The notes below the pieces were generated by a model. That model saw only the letters and a list, made by a program, of their open reading frames with translations, was not told the DNA's origin and ran no database searches. A stretch of DNA of 58,274 nucleotides from Bordetella parapertussis (GTDB taxonomy: Bacteria > Pseudomonadota > Gammaproteobacteria > Burkholderiales > SG8-41), in the NCBI GenBank assembly GCA_945861275.1, contig CAMATZ010000038.1, forward strand, positions 1-58,274, written 5' to 3'. This document shows positions 7,853 to 16,351 of the stretch, piece after piece (the first letter of the stretch is position 1; every line of letters begins with the position of its first letter). Made by a program: the position numbers and the translations under genes.

Positions 7853-10074
7853 CAGAACGTCAACAATACGTTAAGCAATGCCGAGTATTGAATGGAATCG
7901 AATCCATTGCCGTAGATTTCACGCAGTCCCCTGCCGGGGAACAAGGCGCCAACCGACGCGTTGATGACCACATTCTGGGTAAAGTAGGGACGGTACTGCA
8001 CGCCCACCGAGGCATCCACGCCGATCTTGATGCTGCTGAACCGCTGGTTGCGCAAAACCGCAAGCGACGACAGATTGTCGAACTCGAGATAATTGAGATT
8101 GCTGATGACGCGCAGCCCCGGCTTGACGTCGAAATCGGCGCCGATGCCGAATAGATGCAGCCCGGGGTTGGTAAAATTCGACTGCCCGAATTCCCGCGAC
8201 GAGCGCAGCGACGGCAACACGCCATTGCGCATCGACAGCGCGACGCCACCGCCGCCGATCAAAGGCACCGCCTGGCGAATCCAGTAACTGGTGTCGGCGC
8301 CCGCGAACTGCGGGTTCTCCAGCACGGCATCGAAGCCCTGCGCCTTGCCATCGTAGGGATCTTTGTCGCCGGACGCGTACAAAGCGCTCGCGCGCAGGCG
8401 TACCCAGCTGAAATCGCGAGACAGCTCGAGTGCGCCAAAGGTGGCGCCTATGCGCTCACGTTGTCCCGAGAACATGCCACGCTCATCGCGACCCACGGCG
8501 TAATACGCCGACGCTGTAATGTTCCACTTGCCAATGTGACCATCGGCGTTGTAGCCCAAATAAGTCACATCGTAATTATGCGGACGCCCCGTGCCGAATA
8601 TCGCCGGGCGCTCCAGAAATCCGTTGGCATTGTAAAAATCCGAGCGATCGCCCTCGCGATTCCGATTGTGGAGAATGATCCCTTGCGAGGTGAATCCAGG
8701 AGTAAAGAATGAGTCCTGGCGGTAGACATTGAATACGTATATATCGTCCGCACGCATGCGCTTGCTGATATCGTTCAAACCGCTATTGGTATCTTTATCC
8801 AGACGCCTGAACCAGGCCGCGTTGTATTGCCACTGATTGTTATCGCGGGTGCCAAACAGGCGCACGCCGAACGGCTGATCGAGAAACAGGAAACCACGAA
8901 AATCCGCCGTAAACGGCTGTATGCCCACGCGTACGCTGTCAAAGTCGTAGCGGTTGGACACATCGCGCAAATGTTTATCGGCAAACAGTTCCTGCACGCC
9001 GAAAAAATTATCGTTGCGGTCGGCGCCGTTGGCGGGATTAATATTTACCGCACGCACTTCCTGGGTCAGGGTGCGGTTAAAGTTGAATACCGGAACGAAA
9101 CGGAATTCGTAATCCGGCGGCCTGAAGGTGGTATCGCCCTTGACCAGCGCAAGACTGATGATGCCGGTTTCCGCCAACGTCGTCTGGCGCCCGCGCCCAA
9201 ACGTGCCGTTCGACCCCGGATTGAGGGTGGACTGCGCACCCGTCGGCGTCGGCAGACGCCGCGCTTCTATCAGTGTATCGGACACCGCTGCCAGGTTGAA
9301 AAACCACTCTTTCCCCAGTACATTTTCCAGCACCGGGAGATCACCCTTTAGTACATTGGGATTGTAGGGATCCAGCGGCTTATAGGGCAGCAGCCCCAGT
9401 GACTTGACAATACGCCAGCGATCCCGCACCGGTATTTCTTCGCTGCGATACAACGGCGAAGGCGGCTCCACACGCGACGGATCAATCAGCGGCAGTCGCG
9501 GTTCGAGGGGGGCGCCCTGCGGCCGCTGCCGCTCAAAGCCGGGTTCCCGCCCGGCGGGCGTCTGGTCGCGCGGCAAGGACTGCGCTACGCGCGGATCCGG
9601 CGCGCCCGCTTCATAACCGATGCGGCGATCCGCCGGAAAGGGCCGCACGGCCATCGCCGTGCCGCTCGCAGTGGCCGCGTTCAACACCCAGCCTGGCTCG
9701 CCCGACGCGCGCTTGATGCGATACCATTCGCCGGCCTTAACTTCGGCCTCCACCTCAACGCCTTGTTCCAGCCGCCCCACCACCAGCGCCGCGATATCAG
9801 GCATGTCGTAAATCTGCACCACCGCAACTTCCACCTGCAGCAGAAAGCGGCCTGCAGTGGATGCGTCGGGACTGGCGAACGCGGGTGCATGCCTGGACAG
9901 CCATGCATCCAATGCCGAGCGATCCGGCGCGGGGGGCGTGACAATCGCCGGTGGCTGAGGCTGGGCAAGCAACGCGCCCGGCACACCAGCCGCGGCCGCC
10001 AGGCTTACCCATGCAGAGCGCAGCACCGCGCAGCGCAGCCAGCGATTCTGCATCTTATATGCCATTGCACACAT
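7852..10074 (-). CDS. Outer-membrane beta-barrel protein with N-terminal SH3 domain
   Basis: The protein has 740 residues. An N-terminal hydrophobic stretch (about 15-37, ending ALLAQ) looks like a signal peptide. Residues about 78-130 form a bacterial SH3-like domain (IYDMPDIAALVVGRLEQG, then WYRIKR and GWVLNAA). The rest is rich in alternating aromatic and polar strands and ends in a phenylalanine (LLNVLLTF), the usual sign of a beta-barrel inserted by the BAM machinery. Candidate starts are ATG at 10074, 10065 and 10053, none with a strong ribosome site. The first is used here and overlaps the upstream gene by about 20 bases. The barrel lies beside a decaheme cytochrome gene, as in porin-cytochrome conduits, although I see no sequence likeness to MtrB. 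Confidence 0.8.
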   Translation of the reverse strand: MCAMAYKMQNRWLRCAVLRSAWVSLAAAAGVPGALLAQPQPPAIVTPPAPDRSALDAWLSRHAPAFASPDASTAGRFLLQVEVAVVQIYDMPDIAALVVGRLEQGVEVEAEVKAGEWYRIKRASGEPGWVLNAATASGTAMAVRPFPADRRIGYEAGAPDPRVAQSLPRDQTPAGREPGFERQRPQGAPLEPRLPLIDPSRVEPPSPLYRSEEIPVRDRWRIVKSLGLLPYKPLDPYNPNVLKGDLPVLENVLGKEWFFNLAAVSDTLIEARRLPTPTGAQSTLNPGSNGTFGRGRQTTLAETGIISLALVKGDTTFRPPDYEFRFVPVFNFNRTLTQEVRAVNINPANGADRNDNFFGVQELFADKHLRDVSNRYDFDSVRVGIQPFTADFRGFLFLDQPFGVRLFGTRDNNQWQYNAAWFRRLDKDTNSGLNDISKRMRADDIYVFNVYRQDSFFTPGFTSQGIILHNRNREGDRSDFYNANGFLERPAIFGTGRPHNYDVTYLGYNADGHIGKWNITASAYYAVGRDERGMFSGQRERIGATFGALELSRDFSWVRLRASALYASGDKDPYDGKAQGFDAVLENPQFAGADTSYWIRQAVPLIGGGGVALSMRNGVLPSLRSSREFGQSNFTNPGLHLFGIGADFDVKPGLRVISNLNYLEFDNLSSLAVLRNQRFSSIKIGVDASVGVQYRPYFTQNVVINASVGALFPGRGLREIYGNGFDSIQYSALLNVLLTF

Positions 10075-11902
10075 CCGTCGCGGTGGTATCGAGAAAAGGC
10101 GCGACGGGACAATTCACGTAGCGCAACTGTCCGCCGGGAACCGTAATCAGATCCGCGCGCAGCGCAGCGGGCGCGTTCGCGATACCCGTGCCCAACGCAA
10201 ATCCGGCGTTCGCAAGCCCGAGAAAAGCCACCATATCATCCTGATCAATGCCATCACCCGAAATACCTATCGCACCCACCAGTTGCGCACCTCGGAAAAT
10301 CGGCACGCTGCCGGGAAAAATCTGAATGCCATTGGCAATCGCCGGTATCGTGCTGCACGGGCCGGTGTTGGTGCCGGCTAGAATATTGCCCACGATTTTC
10401 GCCTGCACCAGGTCCAGTTGCAGACCGTCCGCAAACGGACTCCATTGCGCAAACGGCTTTGACAAGGGGCCTGGCCCCGCGCCGTTGATGCCGTCAGGCA
10501 GGAAAGGACGCGCGAGATTGCCGACCGCGCGATTGCTGTAGGCCACACCGTTGGTCAGGGCGCCGCCGATCAGCCCCTGCATGTTAATCACATAACCGCT
10601 GACCGGGGCGCCCAGCGCAGTCAATGCCGCCGCCGAAGTAGCCTGCGAAAAAAACAGCGCGCTACGCGCTTTCTGTACTGCGACATCGGTGCCGAACACC
10701 GGGGCATCCGGGGTGCGGATCACGCCAAGGATAGCGCCAGTGGTATCCACCACCGAAATGGTCACCTGCGCCGGCGTTCCGAGAGGCTGGCGAATCTGCG
10801 CGCGCGCGCGATTGGCGATTTTTATGGCCTCGGCAAGTATGCGTGTAACTTCCGCCGCGGTCAGAAAAGTGTCGGTGCCGGCAATCGGCGGAAAGCGGTT
10901 GACGCCAACCCCATTGTCCAGCACATAGGCATTCAGACCCGCAAACGCAGGCGTTGTGGTATCGGCACGAAACCCCGATGCGGCCGTGCTGAACGCCACG
11001 CCGGCGGTCACCGCCGCCACGGGTTTGTAGGCAGGGACCGCAACCAGGGCACCCGAACCAGGAACCGCCGGCGCCGTCGCGGGGTTCGAGGCAATGGCTT
11101 CTGAGTCAACATAGCGGAGTGTCAGCCCACCAGCGGATATCTTGTCAGCGCGGCGATTCGCTGGTGCAGCAAACCCGCTCGCGCCAGCAACAGCGATCAG
11201 TTCGTCATTCAGATTCAGATCAAAATCGTTGACTTCGAGATCAAGACCGTAAACCCCGTCCGCGATCACGCCAATGCCACCCACCACGATGCCATTCTTG
11301 TAGAGAGGCAAACCACCGGGATCTGCCGCAAGCCCCAGCGGGGATGGCTTAGGGCCCGGCGTAACCCCGGTCGCGACCACATCGGAACACGAGAGCGAAG
11401 AAAACTGCACGCCGAACAACGGACCACCAGGAGACCCAATCCCAGTACTACCCGGATTAAAATTTTCCTGCACGATCTGGCTGGCGGTGCGGGTGGAAAA
11501 TGCATTGCCTTCGGAGGACAGGTAGGCGCCGGTAATCGCTTTGCTGATAGCGGCGTACTCGGACGGCACGATCGCTACTCCCTCGAGTCCGCCGGTCACG
11601 CCACGCCCGCCGGAAATCGTAAACGTAGCCGCGGCACCGGTCATTTTAAAAACAGCCAGCACGTTGCCGGAACGGTCGACCACGGCGATCGTTGCCAGTG
11701 CGCCGCGCGCCTGCGCCTCCTGCACTGCCTGACTCAGGATGCGGTTAACCTCGGCTATCGTCAGTGCGGTGGGCGTCGCCGCGGCACAAGCGCCACTGCA
11801 ACCCGGCGCCGCCGCCGCCACCGTCGGCCCGCCATCGCCGCCAGCGCCACCGCCACATCCCACCAGCGTTACAGTCATCATCAAAACAACGAGCCATCTC
11901 AT
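10055..11902 (-). CDS. Lipoprotein with two GlcG/HbpS (DUF336)-type domains
   Basis: I place the start at the ATG at 11902, not at the longer frame opening at 12031, for three reasons. A strong ribosome site (GGAGG) lies about ten bases upstream, the ATG overlaps the previous stop (ATGA), and the residues that follow form a lipoprotein signal with lipobox LVGC. The mature protein of about 600 residues begins with a glycine-rich linker. It holds two copies of a GlcG/HbpS-like domain: one from about 55 (AEVNRILSQAV, IAVVDRSGNVLAVFKMTGA) and one from about 330 (AEVTRILAEAI, ISVVDTTGAILGVIRTPDA). Members of this family bind haem or small molecules and, in HbpS, sense redox stress. Each copy carries extra loops. 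A role as haem or redox sensor, or as a structural part of the outer-membrane assembly, is inferred. Confidence 0.8.
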   Translation of the reverse strand: MRWLVVLMMTVTLVGCGGGAGGDGGPTVAAAAPGCSGACAAATPTALTIAEVNRILSQAVQEAQARGALATIAVVDRSGNVLAVFKMTGAAATFTISGGRGVTGGLEGVAIVPSEYAAISKAITGAYLSSEGNAFSTRTASQIVQENFNPGSTGIGSPGGPLFGVQFSSLSCSDVVATGVTPGPKPSPLGLAADPGGLPLYKNGIVVGGIGVIADGVYGLDLEVNDFDLNLNDELIAVAGASGFAAPANRRADKISAGGLTLRYVDSEAIASNPATAPAVPGSGALVAVPAYKPVAAVTAGVAFSTAASGFRADTTTPAFAGLNAYVLDNGVGVNRFPPIAGTDTFLTAAEVTRILAEAIKIANRARAQIRQPLGTPAQVTISVVDTTGAILGVIRTPDAPVFGTDVAVQKARSALFFSQATSAAALTALGAPVSGYVINMQGLIGGALTNGVAYSNRAVGNLARPFLPDGINGAGPGPLSKPFAQWSPFADGLQLDLVQAKIVGNILAGTNTGPCSTIPAIANGIQIFPGSVPIFRGAQLVGAIGISGDGIDQDDMVAFLGLANAGFALGTGIANAPAALRADLITVPGGQLRYVNCPVAPFLDTTATDVCNGI

Positions 11903-13674
11903 CTTCTTCCTCCGGGCAACGTCTGCGCCTGCGTGATGCCGTGCCAATAATCGCGGCCTGCATGAAATTTGTGACACATCGAGCAGTCCGAGGTTACCTT
12001 GCCCGCCACCGGGGTCGCGCCGACATGACACTCATGACATATCGCAACCTCCGGCATGGATATCTGGCTGGCGCTGGTCGACGCCGACATATCGTGGCAT
12101 TTGGTGCAGGACTCCATCTTGTGCTTGTCGTGACTGAATAAGGCCTGCGGCATCCACACTTTCGCCACGCGTACGGGCGCAACTTTCCAGCCCGCACTAT
12201 CCGTTGTGCGTGAAACGACATGACAGGTCGAACACACCTTGCGCTGGTCGAACAACTCCTGCAACACCTGGTTCGCCTTCTGTTCCGCAATCTGAAGCAC
12301 CTGCAAACGTTCCGGATAGCTTAGCTCAATGCCGGGCCTCATCCGCGGCAAGTCGGCGGGTGGATTGACGTCCGGCGGAACATCACCCAGCACCAGCCGC
12401 GCATAAAACTCGCGCAGCCGCGTCGCGATCCCTTCAACGTCGCCATGCACCGCCTGGCGGGTCGTCACTTTCGGCTCGAACGCCAGCGAGTGGCAGCTTT
12501 GGCAGTGTTTTTCCATGGATATGGACGCGATCAGACGCCCGCCTTCGTTCGGCTGATGGCAGCCGCTGCATTTGAGTACCTTGCGTCCGCCCTGCGCATT
12601 GCGCATACCGGCAGCGTCACGCTTGCCCTCCGGATCGCGCACACCAGCGGGATCCATGTGCAGTTTGTGATTGAACTTCAGGTTCGAACGCTCGACCATC
12701 TCGGGCGACGCGGGTTTGCTCAAGCGTACTCGCCGTATCGCGTCGGGCTTGTCGGCATCCAGCAACGACAGCCTGAATTCCGGATGCTCGCCCTTGACAC
12801 CAAAGTCGGTGGCATTATGGGATTTCGCCTGCGCAGCCACCTGGGTTACGTCGCGATGGCAATCCGCGCATTGCTCCTGCGAGCGCGGCGCCATTTGCTG
12901 CCCTTTATGATCGCGGTGGCACTCCGCGCAGCGGGTGTCGCGGAATGCCTGTCCTTTGACGCCGGTGAGCTCCGCCGGCGGCACATGCTCGCGCACCGTC
13001 TTGTGGCAGGCGACACAGGCTTCGTCCCGCACCTGTACAAATGGCGTCTGATGACACTTTGCGCATTCCAACCCGAAATTCTGATGACTTCTGGATACCG
13101 GCCCCGGATTCAGTACCGACAGGAATTTTGCCGACATCACGCGCACCATTTCTTCTGTGGCGTCGGGGACCGCCTTGACAGACGGCACCGCGGCATAACC
13201 GAGCAAGTCCGGCGCCAGCGGAATCAGCAGGCACAACAACAGCGTCGCCACGAAGGCGATGTAGGAAAGTCTGCGCTTGGACAGCCGTGGCACACGCAGC
13301 CACCGGCGGCGGCCCTCGTCGAACGATGCCAGCGGCACGCGCAGTTCAATCGTCAAGGCCAGGGGAACGCCCGCGGGAGGTGTTTCGACCTCCAGCACAT
13401 ACGGCCCCACTTCAATACGGTCACCCACCGCCAGCATCGCGCCCGCAACGGTGTTGCCATTGACAACAATGATATGACCGGACTCGGCAGCCAAAGTCGC
13501 GCCAGACTCCTCTACCGTAATGTGCGCGTGCTGCAGTGCGATCCGCGGATCGGGCAAATGAATCTGGCAATAGGAACCGCGCCCGATGTTAATCAGCGTG
13601 CCCTCAATCCGCCGCTGATCGCGTTGCGGCTGACCTCGCTTATTAACGCTGATATGGCTGATCTGAATGTCCAT
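11899..13674 (-). CDS. FHA-domain inner-membrane decaheme cytochrome c
   Basis: The protein has 591 residues. Residues about 25-95 form an FHA domain (GRGSYCQIHLPDPRIALQHAHI spans its core, residues 31-52). The usual Ser-Arg pair before the conserved His is replaced by Ala-Leu, so phosphothreonine binding is doubtful. One membrane helix lies at about 136-158 with positive residues before it, which puts FHA in the cytosol and the rest in the periplasm. Ten CxxCH motifs follow from residue 204: CAKCH, CVACH, CAECH, CADCH, CSGCH, CQSCH, CSTCH, CTKCH, CHECH and CSMCH. A short degenerate repeat (DPAGVRDPEGKRDAAGMRN) sits in the middle. It starts 18 bases after the cytochrome b gene. I infer a NapC/CymA-like role: accepting electrons in the membrane and passing them to periplasmic partners, with a cytosolic sensing or docking domain. 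Confidence 0.9.
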   Translation of the reverse strand: MDIQISHISVNKRGQPQRDQRRIEGTLINIGRGSYCQIHLPDPRIALQHAHITVEESGATLAAESGHIIVVNGNTVAGAMLAVGDRIEVGPYVLEVETPPAGVPLALTIELRVPLASFDEGRRRWLRVPRLSKRRLSYIAFVATLLLCLLIPLAPDLLGYAAVPSVKAVPDATEEMVRVMSAKFLSVLNPGPVSRSHQNFGLECAKCHQTPFVQVRDEACVACHKTVREHVPPAELTGVKGQAFRDTRCAECHRDHKGQQMAPRSQEQCADCHRDVTQVAAQAKSHNATDFGVKGEHPEFRLSLLDADKPDAIRRVRLSKPASPEMVERSNLKFNHKLHMDPAGVRDPEGKRDAAGMRNAQGGRKVLKCSGCHQPNEGGRLIASISMEKHCQSCHSLAFEPKVTTRQAVHGDVEGIATRLREFYARLVLGDVPPDVNPPADLPRMRPGIELSYPERLQVLQIAEQKANQVLQELFDQRKVCSTCHVVSRTTDSAGWKVAPVRVAKVWMPQALFSHDKHKMESCTKCHDMSASTSASQISMPEVAICHECHVGATPVAGKVTSDCSMCHKFHAGRDYWHGITQAQTLPGGRR

Positions 13675-13692
13675 CGCGTACTCGACTTCGCT

Positions 13693-14589
13693 CTACCAGA
13701 AGTAAAACACTGAAATGACGTGTGCGATCAGCGCAGCCAGCAGGGAAAAAGACAGTGGCACATGAAAATAAAGCCAGAACTGCATCAACGCCCGTAACTG
13801 CAGATCGCGGCGCACCCGGTCCGTGAGTGTAACGATACGCGTCAGCTCTGTGACCAGGCGCTGGTGTACCGGAACCTGCGGTCCGGAAAATTGCAAACTC
13901 ATGGCGAGCAATTGGTCACGCGCCACACGCATCGGATGTGCGGGGTCCGCGCCTGCCAATTGACGGCGGAAACTGCCGCCCAGGGCGCTTCTTTCGAGCG
14001 TGCGTTTGAACGCATCCGCAAGCAGCGTATTGACCTGGTCCGGCAGGTCCAGCGCGATCTCCTCGCATTTGCGTTCCGTGTCGGCTATTTTCAACAACAG
14101 TGTATTGAGCGTCTCTCCGGAAAGATTGGCGGTGGCGTATTGCGGGTAATGCAGATAAGCATAAACGCCGAAAAAACCGCTCGCGATAACCAGCACCATC
14201 AACACGTAGGCCAGCGTGTGTATGTTCCAGCCGAATTCGAACCCGCAATGCAGCGTGGCAATAATAATGAGACTGGCGCCCAGATAGACATGCGCCGAAG
14301 TCCAGCCCTGAACACTGCCTACGCGCGATGCGTAGTTGCGTTTGCGTATGCCCAGCAACATCAGCCACAAAATGATCAGCGCGCCGATGGTGCCCAGCGT
14401 GTAGCCCAGCCAGGTGCCGCCATAGGGCTTGGGATAAACCGTCGGCAAACTGGGATAGAGCGTCTTCAAATACAGCGTCAGCGGTTCATACCAGCCGTAC
14501 GCACCTATGGCCGCCAGGCATAGCAGTATCGCCAGCTTCAGGTAGCGGCCTTGCTTGAATTCGAGTATGGAGAAATGCGCGCTGATCAT
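13693..14589 (-). CDS. Membrane b-type cytochrome, probably di-haem
   Basis: The protein has 298 residues and about five membrane helices (near 17-35, 62-80, 98-118, 124-146 and 272-296). A charged helical section lies between residues 155 and 265. Two helices carry histidine pairs exactly 14 residues apart: H100/H114 and H276/H290. This is the spacing that ligates two stacked haem b groups across a membrane in cytochrome b families. Other histidines are H124 and H147. I do not recognise a named family. It is the first gene of the operon, 60 bases after the aminopeptidase stop, and the FHA-decaheme gene follows after 18 bases. The likely role is electron exchange with quinones or transmembrane transfer to the partner cytochrome. 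Confidence 0.7.
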   Translation of the reverse strand: MISAHFSILEFKQGRYLKLAILLCLAAIGAYGWYEPLTLYLKTLYPSLPTVYPKPYGGTWLGYTLGTIGALIILWLMLLGIRKRNYASRVGSVQGWTSAHVYLGASLIIIATLHCGFEFGWNIHTLAYVLMVLVIASGFFGVYAYLHYPQYATANLSGETLNTLLLKIADTERKCEEIALDLPDQVNTLLADAFKRTLERSALGGSFRRQLAGADPAHPMRVARDQLLAMSLQFSGPQVPVHQRLVTELTRIVTLTDRVRRDLQLRALMQFWLYFHVPLSFSLLAALIAHVISVFYFW

Positions 14590-14624
14590 GGAAGAGTATC
14601 CAGAGCCTGAATTTTACTAAATTA

Positions 14625-14649
14625 TTGAAGCAGGCGCAGCCTGTTTCAA
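14625..14649 (-). terminator. Hairpin after the aminopeptidase gene
   Basis: The bases form two 11-base arms around a 3-base loop with one mismatch, directly after the aminopeptidase stop codon. On the minus strand they are followed by an AT-rich stretch. The hairpin would separate that gene from the cytochrome operon, whose promoter must then lie in the remaining 35 bases or within or upstream of the hairpin. Confidence 0.4.
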
Positions 14650-16116
14650 TTACACACTAATCCTGGACAACAAAGCCACGCCCCATCCCACGCCAAATCC
14701 CGTGGCATCCGTCCCCACCGCACCCAAACCGCCCTTGCAGCTATGCGCCGACAAATCGACATGTATCCACGGTCGCTTTTCGGTAAAACGTTGCAGCAGT
14801 CGCGCCGCAAGAATATGATCCGCCTCGCCCTCCAGGGTGCATTGCTTGACGTCGGCGATAGTGCTGTCCAGCGCACTGTCGTAATCGTCGTCCATCGGGA
14901 ACACGCACACGCGCTCGCCGGATGCAACGCCCGCAGCCAGCGCATCACGCGCCAGTGTTTCGCTGGTGGCGAAGATGCCGCTATAGCGCGAGCCCAGTGC
15001 CACGTGCATGCTGCCGGTAAGGGTTGCGAAATCCACCATCACATCGGGCTTATTGGGCTTGGCGCGCGCAGCAAGCGTCAGCGTGTCGGACAATACCATG
15101 CGCCCTTCGGCGTCGGTGTGAACAATTTCGATGGTGGTGCCGTTCAACGCGGTGATGACTTCATTCTGTTTGTAGGCGCGCGGACTCAGATGGTTTTGCG
15201 CCAGCGCCATCCAGCAATCGATGTTCACCGCGAGCTGCGCGCGCGTCGCCGCCAACAACAGGCCCAGCGCCACCGCGGAACCGTTCATATCTTCGTGCAT
15301 GCCCTGCATGTAACGTGCGGGCTTCAGGTTGTGGCCACCGGTGTCAAAACAAATGCCCTTGCCCACCAGCGCCACGGTTTTCTTTGCATCGGCATGGCGA
15401 TACTGCAGATGCACGATCGCCGCATCGCGCTCGTCGCTGCCCTGCGCCACCGCGCAAAACGCACCGGCGCCCATTTTTCTAAGCCGCTTGAAATCGTATT
15501 CTTCGCGCCGCCAGCCGTGGCGGTTTGCCAGGGCCTTGACGCGCTCGCGATAGGCGCCCGGCGTCAGTTCATTGGGCGGCAGCACCGTTAACTCGCGGCA
15601 CAGTACATTACCCTCGGCTTGTGCGCGCACCGCCATGAAGCCGTCCTGCGCGCGCCAACCGTGTAGCACTATACTTCGTAAATTATTGTTTTTGTTGTCT
15701 TTTTTTCTTTCGGGTAATTTCTCGCCGTTGACCCATGCGGTATACATTGCAAGCGCCGCCACGGACTGGCGCTGCGCCGCTTCGCCGTAAACCGCAACCA
15801 CAATCGCGGCGGGATTTTCACCCAGCAACAACAACACCGCTTTACGCATCGCGCTTTGCCGCTCGAATACCGATTGCGCAGCGTCGATCATCACCCACGC
15901 CACCAGCGCACCGCCGGGCGCATTGACGCTCACCGGCGATTTAGCCAGATCGGCGAGTTTCTTTTTGCCGCGCGCAAGTGTAGCCGCGAGCATGGCGATA
16001 TACGGCGTGCGCGCGTCGGGCTTGGCGGTTTTTGGCAAAACCACCAGCAGATGCTTCGCGTATTTTGCCGCCGCAGCGGACAGTGGCGCGGCGTGTTGTT
16101 CGAGTTTGGCTAACAT
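14650..16116 (-). CDS. M17 leucyl aminopeptidase family protein
   Basis: The protein has 488 residues, close to the family size. It should be a cytosolic, two-metal aminopeptidase that removes N-terminal residues from peptides. The signature HTDAEGRM near residue 330 matches the family motif (usually NTDAEGR), and the metal/catalytic lysine segment VGKGICFDTGG lies near 255. The N-terminal domain diverges from E. coli PepA. A low-GC, lysine/asparagine-rich stretch (ERKKDNKNNNLRS, near 15,680) sits in the linker and may be an expansion. A hairpin follows the stop. It is unrelated in function to the cytochrome operon downstream. Confidence 0.88.
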   Translation of the reverse strand: MLAKLEQHAAPLSAAAAKYAKHLLVVLPKTAKPDARTPYIAMLAATLARGKKKLADLAKSPVSVNAPGGALVAWVMIDAAQSVFERQSAMRKAVLLLLGENPAAIVVAVYGEAAQRQSVAALAMYTAWVNGEKLPERKKDNKNNNLRSIVLHGWRAQDGFMAVRAQAEGNVLCRELTVLPPNELTPGAYRERVKALANRHGWRREEYDFKRLRKMGAGAFCAVAQGSDERDAAIVHLQYRHADAKKTVALVGKGICFDTGGHNLKPARYMQGMHEDMNGSAVALGLLLAATRAQLAVNIDCWMALAQNHLSPRAYKQNEVITALNGTTIEIVHTDAEGRMVLSDTLTLAARAKPNKPDVMVDFATLTGSMHVALGSRYSGIFATSETLARDALAAGVASGERVCVFPMDDDYDSALDSTIADVKQCTLEGEADHILAARLLQRFTEKRPWIHVDLSAHSCKGGLGAVGTDATGFGVGWGVALLSRISV

Positions 16117-16351
16117 TGACGCTCCCCTGAGGTTTGGATTATAGCCATCTGGCGTGCTTAAACCACAGCCTATTCGCAGTACAGGTCACAGCGAAGCACG
16201 GCGGAAAAATGGTTGGTTGACTTTTTCCCTTCGCTACCGTGAACTTTGTGGTTAAGAGTGCCTAACATAATGAAACCCGTGGGTTTCATTATGTTAGGCA
16301 CTGTGAAGGTTTTTGCGGTTAAAATCCGGCTCTGATTTCGCTACACACCCT
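16117..16351. other. Intergenic region between aminopeptidase and thyA
   Basis: The two genes diverge here, so promoters for both must lie in this stretch. It also holds a long perfect palindrome (16258-16301), listed separately. I see no convincing -35/-10 pair. Confidence 0.4.
16258..16301. repeat. Perfect 44-bp palindrome upstream of thyA
   Basis: Two 21-base arms match perfectly around a GT centre. The left arm begins GTGCCTAACATAATG and the right arm ends CATTATGTTAGGCAC. The element is AT-richer than its surroundings and ends 50 bases before the thyA start. It could be a terminator-like hairpin, a protein-binding site or the remains of a small mobile element. Confidence 0.85.

Noticed and set aside
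11903-12031. Upstream extension of the GlcG/HbpS lipoprotein gene
   Set aside because: It lies within the FHA-decaheme gene in another frame, has no family likeness, and the internal ATG at 11902 has a strong ribosome site and lipoprotein signal.
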